NCBI GenBank assembly: GCA_900323505.1
Contig: OOIN01000004.1
Coordinates: forward strand, 248,001-312,000
DNA: 64,000 nucleotides
From: Ustilago trichophora
Lineage: Eukaryota; Basidiomycota; Ustilaginomycetes; Ustilaginales; Ustilaginaceae
Direction of reading: 5' to 3'
The notes under the pieces were generated by a model, which worked only from the letters and a program-made list of their open reading frames with translations, made no database searches and had not been told where the DNA came from. Made by a program: the position numbers and the translations under genes. Numbering within the stretch: the first letter of the stretch is position 1; each line of letters starts with the position of its first letter. Positions 1 through 10,908 of the stretch are shown here, piece by piece.

Positions 1-1
1 C

Positions 2-1681
2 GATATCATCTCGACGGATAAAGGCTTCCGCAGTGCACGCACCAACATTGGCGTGCGTCGAGGTGAATGGTACGCCGAGATCGAGATTCTCGCACCAGAG
101 CATCTTGTGACTGGTGTGGGTGCTCCTGGTCCGCTTCCAGCTCCGATGAAGGATGGTCCGCATATAAGATTGGGGTGGGGGAGGCGAGAAGCGCCTCTCA
201 ATGCTCCTGTTGGATTTGACGGGTATTCATATGGATTTAGAGATAAGACTGGTGACAAGGTCACTCTGTCCCGTCCGCTACCATACGGCAAGCCTTTCAA
301 AGCAGGTGACGTGGTCGGGCTATATATCAAGCTTCCACCACAGAGACCGCCACAGGACGAGAATGACCCAGCCAACATCAAACGAGAGCGCATTGCGATT
401 CGCTACAAGGGCCAGCTCTACTTTGAGAGTCTTGAATACCCGCGCACCAGAGAAATGGAGCAGCTCATGGAACGCAGTCGCAAAGGCAACAGCATCGACG
501 AAGCTCTCAAAGGCATCGAGGGAACCGGTGTCTTTGAGCCGCAGGATGCTGCTCACGCTTCCACATCTGCAGCCGATGGTGCCAACGGTGTCGCTGGCGG
601 AATCAATGGCAACGGTGCTACTGCCGCACCTACTGGCACCACCGGCGGTTCAGGCGGTTCTGCCAAGGTGAAAAACCGCAAGAACCCAGGTTCGAAGGAG
701 AAACCATCTGGTCCATCAACACCCTCCCTCCGACCCGTGCCTATTCTGAAAGGCTCCAAGATCGGCTTCTTTATCAATGGCGAACCGCAGGGGATCGCAT
801 TTCGCGATCTGTTCGACTTTCGTCCACTCCGCGTGAAAGGTTTCACCGGTCTCAAGCCTGCCCCTCCCAAACCCTCTTCTGGTCGGTCAACCAAGCAAGA
901 TGCGATAAAAAAGAACGAGGCCGTGGAGCCAACGATCAACGTCAAGCAGCGCGAGAACGTCTTTGACGACGGTGCGCTAGGCTACTTCCCATTCGTTTCT
1001 TGCTATGGTGGGGCACGAGCCAAACTTATCACTGGCGAAGAAGGCTTCCGCTTCCTTCCACCTGATGACATCGAGGCTGCGCTAGAATGCGTCGATCCTT
1101 CATCCAGCTACGTCAAACCAGAAGCTGCTGCCGATGGCAATGCGCGGAGATGGCAACCATTGAGCGAGCGCTTCAACCAGCACCTAGCCGAAATGTGGAC
1201 CTACGACCAGCAAGACGAGGCAAAAGCCCAAGCCATTGCCGACAAGCAAGCTGAAGAAAAAGCAAAACGCAACAATGCCGCTAAAGAGAGGTACGCAGCA
1301 GCAAAGAAGAAGCATGCTGCGGCGCTGGCGAGGAATGCCACTGCCAGCCCGGCTCCCGTCACTGTTGAGGCAGAGGATGGAGATCGCACCATCACTGCGG
1401 TGGAACAGGAGCACAGGATGGAAGTTGATGACGAAGCAAAGCCGGCAGAGGTTTGGGACGGGGTGGAAGCACAAGACACTCCAGCTCATCAGCCAGAGTT
1501 GGATTTGGACGATGTGACTACCCCAGAACCACCAGCGGAGAGAGGTCCGTGGTCGTCTCAGCCCGCATCACCAAAGCTCGAGCGACCAATCGAGCAGATT
1601 TGCTCGGCTAGCTCTTCAGGCAAGCAAGAAGATGAGGAAGGGGATGTCGAGATGAACGACGAGGATCAGCGACAGGTCTGA
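2..1681 (+). CDS. BRE2: COMPASS subunit BRE2/ASH2-like SPRY protein (5' partial)
   Basis: The frame is open from base 2, so the true start lies upstream of the window; the visible part encodes about 559 residues and ends at TGA 1679-1681. It opens directly inside a SPRY domain of the ASH2/BRE2 kind: the KGFRSAR and RGEWYAE blocks are followed by HIRLGWGRREAPLNAPVG and YSYGFRD, which are hallmarks of this family. A low-complexity Gly/Ala/Thr stretch (about bases 540-720) interrupts the SPRY fold. It resumes with KIGFFINGEPQG and GYFPFVSCYGG. The C-terminal third is a Lys/Ala-rich predicted coiled coil plus an acidic tail, outside the conserved core. BRE2 belongs to the Set1/COMPASS histone H3K4 methyltransferase complex in the nucleus, where its SPRY domain binds the SDC1/DPY30 and SWD1/RBBP5 partners. 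Family assignment is firm; complex membership is inferred from the family. Confidence 0.88.
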   Translation, partial: DIISTDKGFRSARTNIGVRRGEWYAEIEILAPEHLVTGVGAPGPLPAPMKDGPHIRLGWGRREAPLNAPVGFDGYSYGFRDKTGDKVTLSRPLPYGKPFKAGDVVGLYIKLPPQRPPQDENDPANIKRERIAIRYKGQLYFESLEYPRTREMEQLMERSRKGNSIDEALKGIEGTGVFEPQDAAHASTSAADGANGVAGGINGNGATAAPTGTTGGSGGSAKVKNRKNPGSKEKPSGPSTPSLRPVPILKGSKIGFFINGEPQGIAFRDLFDFRPLRVKGFTGLKPAPPKPSSGRSTKQDAIKKNEAVEPTINVKQRENVFDDGALGYFPFVSCYGGARAKLITGEEGFRFLPPDDIEAALECVDPSSSYVKPEAAADGNARRWQPLSERFNQHLAEMWTYDQQDEAKAQAIADKQAEEKAKRNNAAKERYAAAKKKHAAALARNATASPAPVTVEAEDGDRTITAVEQEHRMEVDDEAKPAEVWDGVEAQDTPAHQPELDLDDVTTPEPPAERGPWSSQPASPKLERPIEQICSASSSGKQEDEEGDVEMNDEDQRQV

Positions 1682-2890
1682 TGTACATGCTGGCTATTTA
1701 TGTAATTTAGAGTCGATGCATGAATCCGGACGCTTCTCTTACGGATCAGACTGTCACACTGCTCACGACTCGGGATGCGATACAAGAATTGATTTCGAAA
1801 TGTGGGGGAATGCCCCTCCTGCGACAGAGGAGCATGGAAGGAGATACAGATTGAGACAAGAGTCTAGGAGAGAAGGGTGTCAAGCCAAGAGAAGGAAGGC
1901 TGACAGAGCACAGAGCCAACGTGTGAAAGCTGATTGGCTTGGTTTGAGCATCATTCGTCCTCTATCGGCCTGAGGGAGAGGCGCCGAGAGGGAGGAGAAT
2001 TGAGCGATGGGCAGAGTGAACGGGATCCAAAACCGAGCTGAACAGTAAGGGAGAGAAGAGAAAGAACAAATTCCAAGGGACAGAGGGAAAGGATCTTTTT
2101 TTGTTTTTACTGTAGCTGCGGTGGAAGGAGTGGATGTGTCGACGGTAGGGGTCGAAGCAGACGATGTTCTTGTCTGGGCCACTGGGGAGAAGGATTCTGG
2201 ATTGCCGGTGTTTCGTCGATAGCGGTGAAAGTACCGATCGATGCCCTTTCAGACCTGCAGAAGGAAGCTGGCGGGATTTTGCCAGTTCGAAAATCGAGAT
2301 CCTGAATTTGAGACGATTCGAAGGAGAAACGCATCCATGAAAGCCTTTCGAAAGCACTTTAGAGGCCTGAAAAGCTCGGCCAAATCCTGGAAATTTGTTC
2401 CTATCGAATCGGAGTCCGGAGAGGATCGTCATCCATCATCTTTTCCTCGAGTTTGGGAGAGAGAGAGAGAGAGAGAGTATACATTTAACAAACAAGTCAC
2501 CGTTTTCTTGGCACACTTTTTCAAGTGTTTGAAAAGGCATTGTTGAAAAACGCTTTATGCTGTTTGAGCAATTTCCTTTGATATGAAGTTGAGCTTTCCG
2601 TGCTCGACGCTACGGACGTTGAGAGCGTTTCGAAGGAGCCCCTTTCTGTCGTCATTGACCAACCAATACAAGTAAAAAATAAAATAAAAAGTAAAAAATT
2701 GCCGTGGTCAGATATGAACTCCTCGCTTTTACATTTCAAAACATCGATTGAAAGTTGTGCAAGAGGAGAGAGAGGTTGAAGGAGAAGCCTTTGGAAAGTA
2801 GCAGGAAATCCTTCATCATTATAATCTTTTCGAGGAGAGACGGAGGGGGGCGAGATGTGGTGGATATGAGACGGGAGTGTGTATTTTGTT
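1682..2890. other. Convergent intergenic region, BRE2 3' side
   Basis: No convincing gene. It holds the 3' flank of BRE2 and of the small minus-strand gene, a GA dinucleotide run at 2457-2477 and an AT-rich patch near 2670-2700. Short open frames on both strands have no family resemblance. Confidence 0.5.
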
Positions 2891-3385
2891 TCACTGTACC
2901 TTCTTCTCATTCTTTTGCAGGCGGAATGGAGCGACAACTCCGCCGATCATTAAAGCTGACGGAGAGTACATGGCCTCCAGAAGCTCTTCTGCACTCATTT
3001 CTCCGTTACCCTTTGTGGTGCTGATGTCGGAGGTGGCGGGAGAGGGAGTCTGAAACATACCCTGGACGGTGCTAAGTCGGTCCTGGACGAATGAAGCTCG
3101 ACGACTACCTTTGAAAGGTTGAGTGGGGACCAGCTTAGGCTCGAACTGAGCCTTAGGCTTTTTGGCCTTGACAGGAGGCTCGGCGAAAAAGTGACCTCCG
3201 AGAGAAGGCATACCGCCGAGAGTGCTGAGACCGGTAAACTCGGCTGCGTACGGCTCGGTTTCGGACTTGAGCTTGCGAGATTGCTCACCCTTGCCAGAGG
3301 TGGTAGGGTCGGAGACGAGGGTCGTCTCGGAAGTGTTGGAGTTGGCCATGACGGCGGTCTTAGACTTGCGGAAGAAGGAGAGCAT
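2891..3385 (-). CDS. Small uncharacterised protein, 164 aa
   Basis: I do not recognise this protein. The start at 3385 is chosen because AAGATGC is a good initiation context and because a TATA-like element (about 3575-3580, read on the minus strand) lies upstream of it. The frame stays open to 3724, but the extra N-terminus would cross the likely promoter. The product starts with a basic segment (MLSFFRKSK). It is rich in Ser, Thr and Lys, carries a PKA-like site RRAS near residues 95-98, and has a conserved-looking C-terminal block (SAEELLEAMYSPSALMIGG, about 131-149). It has no signal peptide and no membrane span. A GTACAG next to the stop could be a cryptic splice donor, so the extreme C-terminus is uncertain. 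It may be a lineage-restricted regulatory protein, but no function can be assigned. Confidence 0.6.
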   Translation of the reverse strand: MLSFFRKSKTAVMANSNTSETTLVSDPTTSGKGEQSRKLKSETEPYAAEFTGLSTLGGMPSLGGHFFAEPPVKAKKPKAQFEPKLVPTQPFKGSRRASFVQDRLSTVQGMFQTPSPATSDISTTKGNGEMSAEELLEAMYSPSALMIGGVVAPFRLQKNEKKVQ

Positions 3386-5558
3386 CTTGGTCGTTGCGTT
3401 GGTTGTAGAGGTGGTGGTGTTGGTTGGTGCGGTGGTGTGCATAAAAGTGGGTGCGGTGGAAGTGGTAGTGTTAGCTTGGGTTGCGGTAGTCACTATGGAT
3501 GTTTTTGTGTTGTTGGAATGTGTGTGTGAGATGGGGAAAGAACGAGGTGCTGTGAAAGCTTGGCGAGGGGGCCATATATACCTTTTCTCTCCCGCGCTCT
3601 GGGAGGGGACCATGCTATGCTGTCGACTCAGCACCTTCACACGTGCCCACGATCTCGAACCGCTCGCTCTCACGGGAAAGGCAAGTGAGACCCAGTGAGC
3701 AACCGCTTGATCCTTCGCACACATACAAAGGAGTCAGACGCGGAGTACGAACCCACCTTCCTATTCACTGCGGCGAGTCACCCTTTGGCGTGCGCGGTCG
3801 GAATGTCAGCTGTCAAACAATGGACTTCCTGCGCTGCGGTGCTAAAAAAGACTGCCACGCGTGGGGATGACCGCGGAGATACTGTACAGTACTGTACAGT
3901 ACAGTACCAGGTGGCTTTTTTATTTTTCGTTAGCCGAGGTGGCCTCCTTTTTTTTGGTGTCCAAAAGAAAGTGCAATCCTCGCTTGGATGATACCGATGG
4001 AACCATGACGACCATGCTGTGTTTGTGAAAAAGAAAAGTAGCCGAGGAAACAAGCGGGGCAGCTTCCGTCACTCTTAAGACAGGTACCAACGGAGCATGG
4101 GCATCGCGGTGCTATCGGCGAAGTAAAACACACGCCATCGTTGTCAACTACCACATCATGATACGTTCATTCATTGATTGGGGTGGGGGGGAGGGAGTAT
4201 CTCCGATGATCAGACGTGGATGGGTTGGCAGTGCCAAGACCGACTGATACACCGGCCGCTTAATTCAGGGAGCGGGAATGCACTTTTTCACAAGCGGTAC
4301 TGTACAGTGATGAGCGGAGTATACAATGGGGGGGAGTCAGGAACAGCCAAACAAAAAAAGACACGACGGACAGCGGAGTGTACAGTTCAGTACAGTAAGA
4401 GTGAGTGGTCTGTGAGCGAGTCAGGGTGCACACATATGACATGCATCGAGAAAAAACTGAGCCTTTTGACACGAACACGCGAGTGACAGCGTGACAGCGT
4501 GACATTTCTGTGCGCTGTGTGTCGTCGATCCTGCTTTCCCGCGGGATTGAGGTTGCTCGTGCTCGCGATCCGCTTCATCGCCTCATTCCCACCCCTCATC
4601 CTCCCTGACGATGCTCTTATCTCTATACAATCGCTTACTAGGTATCATTGACACTGTCAGGCGAGCACAGCTTTGTTTCTCAGCACAGCCAAGAAAGTCC
4701 TCCCTACACTAGGCACGCGCATGTCATCTTTTAGCAGCTCGTGAGAACCTCGCTGAACGATGTACAGTAGAAGAACTAGGGTCGGTATCGATAGAAGCAC
4801 GATGACGCTGGTGCGAGTCACGCACTACTGTATCTTCTCAACGTGGGGAAAGAAAAAGAATCAGGAGGAATGCATAGAATCACGCAAGTCAAAACGGATT
4901 TACTGCAATTGACCCAAAAAGTTCAATATATCAACCAATCGCACATGAGTCGCCGACCAGCCCGCACCGTCACCGCTAACGTTACTCACCATCATCGGTG
5001 ACTATAACAAACGCCAACTGGATCGCGAGTAACGCATATATCGGCTGTGATGGATGGCTCCAGAAGATCAGGAGTCATCCAAGGGGCATGAATGGACAGG
5101 TGCAATTCTAAGATTATGACTCGACAATCAAGATGGGATGCGGCGCTTAACATCCAGGCACGCGATCCCGGATCCTGCTTCAGCCTCTGTCTGCTGTCTG
5201 CTGTCTGCTGTCTGCTGTACCGATGTTTTTTGGGGGGTTTTTTTTACGGTGCCCACGTGAACTTTCTCTTCCGCCGGAGCCATCACGGTTAATGGGTGCT
5301 GGGTAGGTAGCCGCTATAACCGGCCATTCCACCATCTCTCGCCCTTAGCACCGATGTACCGACTCACCATCTGCACCAACCCAGCAGCATCAACACTCAC
5401 TTGCCTCTGCTTTATGCATAGGCATGACTCGCTTCTCGGAAGCGTTGAGAAAATTTCGATCAGCATGAAACAAGACAAGCAAAGGAGAGTCTGGGAATAT
5501 CTGACTTTGTTTCGAGGGTATATATATGCAAACTCATTCCTGGACCTACAACTGTTAC
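3386..5558. other. Long intergenic region with ACAGT/ACTGT palindromes
   Basis: No gene is supported in these 2.2 kb. Contents: the promoter of the minus-strand gene (TATA near 3575-3580), a dense palindromic ACTGTACAGT array at 3880-3908, related copies at 4298-4308, 4379-4398 and 4760-4769, three tandem GTGACAGC units near 4482-4504, and about four 7-base CTGTCTG units at 5188-5218 just upstream of the tRNA-Tyr gene. Confidence 0.55.
5188..5218. repeat. Tandem 7-base repeat (CTGTCTG-type, about 4 units)
   Basis: Consecutive CTGTCTG/GTCTGCT units are directly visible. It is a simple minisatellite in intergenic DNA 340 bases upstream of the tRNA gene, with no known role. Confidence 0.8.
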
Positions 5559-5664
5559 CCGGACATAGCTCAGTTGGAAGTAGCGATGGTTTGTAATTGG
5601 AAACCCTAATCCGGTATTAACGGAAAAGCACCATAGGTCGCCGGTTCGATTCCGGCTGTCCGGA
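5559..5664 (+). tRNA. tRNA-Tyr(GTA) with intron
   Basis: The acceptor stem CCGGACA (5559-5565) pairs with TGTCCGG (5657-5663), with discriminator A at 5664. The C1-G72 pair is typical of eukaryotic tRNA-Tyr. The T arm is GCCGG-TTCGATT-CCGGC (5640-5656). The anticodon stem ATGGT (5586-5590) pairs with ACCAT (5630-5634), and the anticodon GTA is at 5593-5595. A 32-base intron (about 5597-5628) follows the base after the anticodon, as expected for nuclear tRNA-Tyr genes, whose intron is nearly universal. The D stem has one mismatch. A T-rich Pol III terminator follows at 5671-5687. Confidence 0.93.
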
Positions 5665-5806
5665 CGCTTCCTTTTTTTATTTTTTTGAATTAGCTTCGTT
5701 CTCGTTTTCCTCCATCATCACACTGCGTCGTTCCTTCGTTGAAGTAGTTATGGCGTCTATGTTGTCGATTTCGCATTGATACAAATACAAAGGGGTGTGA
5801 TTGGTT

Positions 5807-7390
5807 TCATGCCTCGCCGCCGGAACGCTTAGCCTTCTTTGCAGCCCTCTTCTCAGCCTTGACCCTAGTCAGCTGTTTCTGTTGATTCCTCTGCTGCCTC
5901 TCTCCAAATTGACCATCATGCAACGCCATCGTCGCAACTCTCTTTGCCGTTGCCACGGTGTTCAACTTCTCCAGGATCTTATCTTCATCCTCGAGTCCTT
6001 CCAGCTGAGTCAACTTGGTGTTGATCTTTTCCTCGATCGAGTGGATGACATCGATATCTCTCTCGGTGATAAAGCTGACCGCGTAACCCCTCTTGCCGTT
6101 GCGGGCGGTACGACCTACCCGATGAACGTAGTCTTGCCATGCTGAGGGCAGATCCCAGTTGATTACCAACTCTACATCAGGAATGTCGAGACCTCTTGAA
6201 CCGACGTCTGTTGCGATGAGTACTGGTACACGCTGCGCGCGAAAGGTTTGCAGATTCTCACTGCGTTCAGATTGCTTCAAGTGCGAGTGGAGCGAGACAT
6301 TGGGAATCCCAAGTTCGGTCAGCATCCCAGAAAGCGTAGCTGCTGTCTTGCAGCGGGCAGTGAAGATAATTGTGGCCGGGAGAAAGAGGTTAGCGTCTTC
6401 ATCTTCGGATTCCGAGTCAGAGCCATGGTGCGCTCGCGGGCGTTTGCCCTTCTTGCGGTCGTTTTCGGCTTTGCGTTCCCGATCGGCTTGCCGTTTGGCT
6501 TTGAGCTTGCGTACACGCTCAGAGGAAGGCTTGATGGGTGGATGACGCATAATGTGGTACAGATATGGCTCGCGGATGTGCGATGGAACAAAAACATATC
6601 GTTGTTCAAGAGTCTCGGGAGTCTTGGTGTCCATCTCGATCTTACACACCATAGGTGCGGGTTTACCTTCGGGTCGCTTGGCATTGGCAAATTCCACCAC
6701 TTCTTCAGTCAGCGTCGCTGTGAATAGTAGCGTCTGAAGCGTCTTTGCACTTGGCAGCACCGAGTACAGATAGTCCAGCTCGGGCTTGAATGTGTCGGTC
6801 AAGAGGCGATCCGCCTCGTCAAGAACCAAGAACTTGCATCTTCTGAGCCCCCACTCTTCTCCACCACCGCTGCGAAGATGATCCACCAGTCGACCGGGGG
6901 TAGCAACAATAACGTGAGGCCTCTGGTTTGCGAGTTCGGAAGCTTGCTTCATCATATCCATTCCACCGAGTATCAGTGCACAGCGAAGACCCATCCTGGC
7001 CCCTTCGCCTACTGCTACAAACTGTTCGTGCAGCTGCACACCGAGCTCTCTCGTCGGGGTCAGGACGACGGCAAATCCACCGACCATGTCCTTGATGAGC
7101 CTGTTGAGGATGGGTAGCGCGAAGCAGAGCGTCTTACCGGAACCTGTTTGTGCTCCACCGACGAGATCGCGGCCTTCGAGCACAGAGGGGATGGTAAGAC
7201 TCTGGATTGGGGTGGGTACCTTGATCTGCAGTGAGGCGAGACTTCGAATCAGCATGGGCGAAATGCCAATTGACGAGAAAGAGGTATGTTTGGGTGGCTC
7301 AGAGGCGCTCTTGGCTACCTCTAGGATTTGATTGGAGGATGTCGATGCACCAACACCCAAAGAGGATGTGGTTGAGGCTACAGGCGGCAT
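5807..7390 (-). CDS. DBP8: DEAD-box ATP-dependent RNA helicase DBP8/DDX49
   Basis: Intronless, 527 aa, starting at an ATG at 7390. The motifs appear in order: a Q-motif region (TPIQ, about 60-63), Walker A AQTGSGKT (80-87), PTREL (112-116), TPGR (164-167), DEAD (191-194), TAT as motif III (224-226), then C-terminal RecA motifs including DVGSRGLDIPDV and HRVGRTAR. The compact N-terminus starting the core near residue 36 and the SSIGISPMLIRSL block fit the DBP8/DDX49 subfamily. This nucleolar helicase acts in early 18S rRNA processing with the small-subunit processome. A lysine-rich insert in the second RecA lobe (about residues 290-330, KAKRQADRERKAENDRKKG) and the basic tail are plausible nucleolar targeting or RNA-binding segments. 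The gene is divergent to SVP26. Confidence 0.93.
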   Translation of the reverse strand: MPPVASTTSSLGVGASTSSNQILEVAKSASEPPKHTSFSSIGISPMLIRSLASLQIKVPTPIQSLTIPSVLEGRDLVGGAQTGSGKTLCFALPILNRLIKDMVGGFAVVLTPTRELGVQLHEQFVAVGEGARMGLRCALILGGMDMMKQASELANQRPHVIVATPGRLVDHLRSGGGEEWGLRRCKFLVLDEADRLLTDTFKPELDYLYSVLPSAKTLQTLLFTATLTEEVVEFANAKRPEGKPAPMVCKIEMDTKTPETLEQRYVFVPSHIREPYLYHIMRHPPIKPSSERVRKLKAKRQADRERKAENDRKKGKRPRAHHGSDSESEDEDANLFLPATIIFTARCKTAATLSGMLTELGIPNVSLHSHLKQSERSENLQTFRAQRVPVLIATDVGSRGLDIPDVELVINWDLPSAWQDYVHRVGRTARNGKRGYAVSFITERDIDVIHSIEEKINTKLTQLEGLEDEDKILEKLNTVATAKRVATMALHDGQFGERQQRNQQKQLTRVKAEKRAAKKAKRSGGEA

Positions 7391-7792
7391 GGCTGCGGTG
7401 TTGTGTGAATGGATATGGAGCCGGCGGGTTATTCTTCGTCTTAGCCCCTGGTTGTTGGTTTGATTTATATGGGAGTGATACTGTAGACAGGCTTTCGCAG
7501 GAAAACAATGTGATGAACAAGTGAGAGTCGATGAAGATGATGGCTGATTGGTACAGTATGTGGCCGCCAGCTTGTGAGAAGGACAGGTTGACAGGGTTCA
7601 AAACTCAAATTTCCACGCACTTGTTCGGCGTTGCAGAAAAAAATCTCGAAGGAGACACCTGCATAAATTCGGAAGTCGGACTCGACATGCTTCCTCCACT
7701 CAAACCTCCTTCCTCACCTTCTTGTGGTTGAAAGAAGCTCTCGACTTCACTCCTCTGCTCATGTTCTACCGAAGCCACTCATTGGGAGCAAC
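7391..7792. other. Divergent promoter region DBP8/SVP26
   Basis: About 400 bases between the two start codons. It contains one GTACAGTA half-palindrome at 7551-7558. No other distinct element is seen. Confidence 0.5.
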
Positions 7793-8425
7793 ATGTTTCT
7801 CATCCTGCTCACAATCTTCTTCGTCCTTGCGGTCGGCGCGGCAGTTCTGGTCTGCTTGGCACTCGGTCTGCTCTCTCTATCGCAATACATAGAAGCTCAT
7901 GCTACTCAAGCACGTCGTCTTGGCCTCCGCACACTCTACCTCGTGACTATCTTCCAAGTCCTCGTTATCTTCGCTGACGATGTACCACTCCTTCCGCTAC
8001 TTCCGAATCTCGTCGCTGCATCTCTGCACTACTCTGCACTCTCCTATCCACATTGGCCATTCTCTACCACGTATTCCACTCGCCCCCTCTGGACAAGCAT
8101 AACATCACTCGCCCTCCTTCCATTGGCCTCGCATGTATGGCTAGTTCGGCATCATACGCTCACCCTACATGCATGGCATCAGCACCGATACGACACTCTA
8201 CACCGACCCAAGTTGCCAGGAGGCAGACTTGACTGGGACGTCGACAGCTCGCAACCACCATCAACAAGAGAGATGACAAATCTGCAGGTGTGCGCGGTTC
8301 TGGCGATATGTGTCTGGTCGATACCTGTGTACAGATTGCTAGGAAGAATTGCTGCTGCCGAGTGGGGAAGCGGAGGTGTTGTGGTCGAAGGGTCGGCACA
8401 GCAAAGTGAACCGAGGAGAAGCTGA
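7793..8425 (+). CDS. SVP26: SVP26/TEX261-family ER-Golgi membrane protein
   Basis: 210 aa when started at the ATG at 7793. The frame is open further upstream, but MFLILLTIFF is the expected hydrophobic beginning for this family. The protein has an N-terminal membrane span, the family-like block LSLSQYIEAHATQARRLG, then further hydrophobic segments (LYLVTIFQVLVIFADDVPLLPLL; TSITSLALLPLASHVWLV; VCAVLAICVWSIPVYRLLG), consistent with four spans. SVP26 in yeast is an ER/early-Golgi cargo adaptor that helps pack type II membrane proteins, such as mannosyltransferases, into COPII vesicles. TEX261 is the animal homologue. The C-terminal Ser/Glu tail would be cytosolic. Family recognised by sequence pattern and topology; cargo role inferred. 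Confidence 0.8.
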   Translation: MFLILLTIFFVLAVGAAVLVCLALGLLSLSQYIEAHATQARRLGLRTLYLVTIFQVLVIFADDVPLLPLLPNLVAASLHYSALSYPHWPFSTTYSTRPLWTSITSLALLPLASHVWLVRHHTLTLHAWHQHRYDTLHRPKLPGGRLDWDVDSSQPPSTREMTNLQVCAVLAICVWSIPVYRLLGRIAAAEWGSGGVVVEGSAQQSEPRRS

Positions 8426-9360
8426 ACCCCCGATTTGAACGATGTGATTCCCGATGAGTAGAAAACTCTTCTGCGACCCCGCTTTTGGCGCTGCACGCGC
8501 GTTTGTCGAGCTAAGCGCTGTCCTGTCACCCGATGCAGAGTCGAGGAATAAAGATCCGCTTTCAAGAACCTCCATTTCTGCGGTTCTTTTTCTTGTCACT
8601 CATCAACTTACGCTTATTTTTGGCACATCGGACAGCTTCGGCCGCGTTGAAGCTAAAAACCGCATCCAAGTTCCGCGTACTTGCGGTGATAATGTCCATA
8701 CATGTTCACGAGACTGAACCTAACAAAGCAAGCCCGCTAGCCTCTCAGGCACGAGACATGGATACAAGCGTTGAGAGATCTGTCATGAAGCAGAACAACG
8801 ATCGTCGCTGCTCGTCACCAGTCGAAATCTGTGATTAGGTCCGGGTCGCTGGGTCTCCACCTGGGACCGGTGAGCAAAAGCTGACTGAGTGGAAGGTGTT
8901 AGAGCGCAATAGAGGTGCGGAGAAAAGTGCGGCGTTCGGTCGTGGGATGCGAAAGCCCCGAGTTGGCTGTCGAAGGTCGAGTTTCGGGTTTGCGTTTGCA
9001 GTTGGCTCGCTGGAAGGGTCTCGTGGCAGACTTGGTTGGCTAATTGGGCGGTGTGTACCGGTTGTTTGATTCAGCTCAAACCGGCTTCCAAAAATCGCCG
9101 CCTTGGAGTTTCTGCTGCAACTGCAGCTCGTCAAGCACTGCGAAGGCCGCAAGTTCACAGCAGACACTACGCCACACCGCGTTGCTGCCCCGCACTGTTT
9201 GCTGCTTGCACAAGGAGAAGTTATTCTTCTCGGTTTCGAGCTGCCGCACATATAACCACCACCTCACTTCTTCACTCGCAATCGCCCACGCGCTCGCGTT
9301 CGCAACACAACCAATCTCTGACACAACCTCAGCACGAATCTCATAGTTGCAGTAGCCACC
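8426..9360. other. Intergenic region upstream of GCDH
   Basis: SVP26 3' flank and GCDH 5' flank. A pyrimidine-rich, CAAC/CACC-rich leader precedes the GCDH ATG. No gene or repeat is supported. Confidence 0.5.
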
Positions 9361-10710
9361 ATGTCGAACGCACTTCGCAACGCTCTCCCCGCCCTGCGTA
9401 GGGCGGCCATCACCACCAGCCCTCGCGCCCCCGTCGTCGCCAGCTCCGTCGCCAGTCCCTCCTCCTCGCGCCACTACGGCACTACACCAGATACCGCCCC
9501 CGAGCAGTACAACATGACCAAGTTCAGCAAGTTCAACTGGGAGGATCCAATGGCCATGTTCGAATCGCAGCTCTCCGAGGATGAAAAGGCGATCGCTCAG
9601 ACTGCGCACGATTTCTGCCAAGAGACGCTCAAGCCCAAAGTCACCGAGATGTACCGTACCGAATCATGGGATCCCACCATCCTCCCGTCGCTAGGTGAGC
9701 TTGGATTGCTCGGTGCCACGATCGATGGGTATGGATGTGCTGGAGTCAACAGCGTTTCGTACGGTTTGATCGCCAGGGAAGTCGAGCGCGTCGATTCGGG
9801 TTACCGATCCATCATGTCGGTCCAGAGCTCGCTGGTCATGGGTCCCATCAACCAGTTTGGAACAGAGGCTCAGAAGGAAAAGTACCTTCCACGTCTGGCT
9901 AAAGGTGAGCTTGTCGGCTGTTTCGGTCTCACCGAACCCAACCACGGCTCCGATCCTAGCTCGATGGAGACCACCGCCACAGACACTGGCGATGGCCACA
10001 TCATTCTCAACGGCAGCAAGACATGGATCTCCAACTCTCCCCACGCCGATGTCTTTGTCATTTGGGCCAAGTGTAAGTGGGACAACAAGATTCGCGGATT
10101 CATCGTCGAAAAGGGCACCAAAGGTCTCTCCGCCCCTGCCATCAAGAACAAGCTCCAACTCCGTGCCTCTGTCACAGGCAGTATCTTTATGGAAGATGTC
10201 AAAGTCAAACGCGACGAATCTCTCCTCCCACATGCTCGCCCCGGTCTGGGATCTCCCTTTGAATGCCTCAACTCTGCCCGATACGGTATCTCGTGGGGAG
10301 CAATGGGTGCCCTCGAAGCATGCATTGCTGAAGCCCGACAGTACGCCCTCGACCGTTCCCAATTCGGTAGGCCCATTGCAGGATTCCAATTGATCCAGCA
10401 GAAACTGGCAGATGCAAGCACAGAGGCAGCCCTCGGTCTGCTTTGCAGTCTGCAGCTCGGAAGGATGAAGGATCAAGGCGCCTGGAGCCCCGAAATGGTC
10501 AGTTTGGCAAAGAGGAACAACTGTAACAAGGCTCTCCAGCAAAGCAGAAGCTTGTTGGATATCTTTGGAGGTAACGCGACCAGTGACGAGTATCACACTG
10601 GACGACATGTCCAGAATTTGCAAACTGTCAACACTTACGAGGGCAGTTATGGCATTCACACCCTTATCCTGGGTAAGGGTATCACGGGACTTCAGGCTTT
10701 TGCCAACTAG
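9361..10710 (+). CDS. GCDH: Glutaryl-CoA dehydrogenase, mitochondrial
   Basis: Intronless, 449 aa. The first about 45 residues are Ala/Arg/Ser-rich without acidic residues, which is a mitochondrial presequence. The acyl-CoA dehydrogenase fold follows: [18 protein letters not shown] and the [20 protein letters not shown]/substrate signature, [45 protein letters not shown], and the catalytic-base region [21 protein letters not shown] with the expected Glu at about residue 427. The Arg in the RSIMSVQ block matches the residue that holds the glutaryl carboxylate, which separates GCDH from other acyl-CoA dehydrogenases. The enzyme oxidises and decarboxylates glutaryl-CoA to crotonyl-CoA in lysine and tryptophan catabolism in the matrix. 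The gene is convergent with the next gene, with 198 bases between the stops. Confidence 0.95.
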   Translation: MSNALRNALPALRRAAITTSPRAPVVASSVASPSSSRHYGTTPDTAPEQYNMTKFSKFNWEDPMAMFESQLSEDEKAIAQTAHDFCQETLKPKVTEMYRTESWDPTILPSLGELGLLGATIDGYGCAGVNSVSYGLIAREVERVDSGYRSIMSVQSSLVMGPINQFGTEAQKEKYLPRLAKGELVGCFGLTEPNHGSDPSSMETTATDTGDGHIILNGSKTWISNSPHADVFVIWAKCKWDNKIRGFIVEKGTKGLSAPAIKNKLQLRASVTGSIFMEDVKVKRDESLLPHARPGLGSPFECLNSARYGISWGAMGALEACIAEARQYALDRSQFGRPIAGFQLIQQKLADASTEAALGLLCSLQLGRMKDQGAWSPEMVSLAKRNNCNKALQQSRSLLDIFGGNATSDEYHTGRHVQNLQTVNTYEGSYGIHTLILGKGITGLQAFAN

Positions 10711-10908
10711 AGAGCCCGAGTCACAGTTCGAGCCTTGTACGTACGCACCTCTTGAAATTTTCGTACTAGAAACATGATTTATACAGACACAGACTGTCAT
10801 ATGTGCGAGTCTTTTTTTCTGCCTCTAAATGAATAGTTCAAGTGAGGTTACACGAGGAAAATTTCTTCTTGATCAAACCAACGTATACAAGATGTACCAC
10901 TTTCCCAC

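Noticed and set aside
9691..10800. A 369-codon frame antisense to glutaryl-CoA dehydrogenase
   Set aside because: No recognised motif; codon-bias shadow of GCDH.
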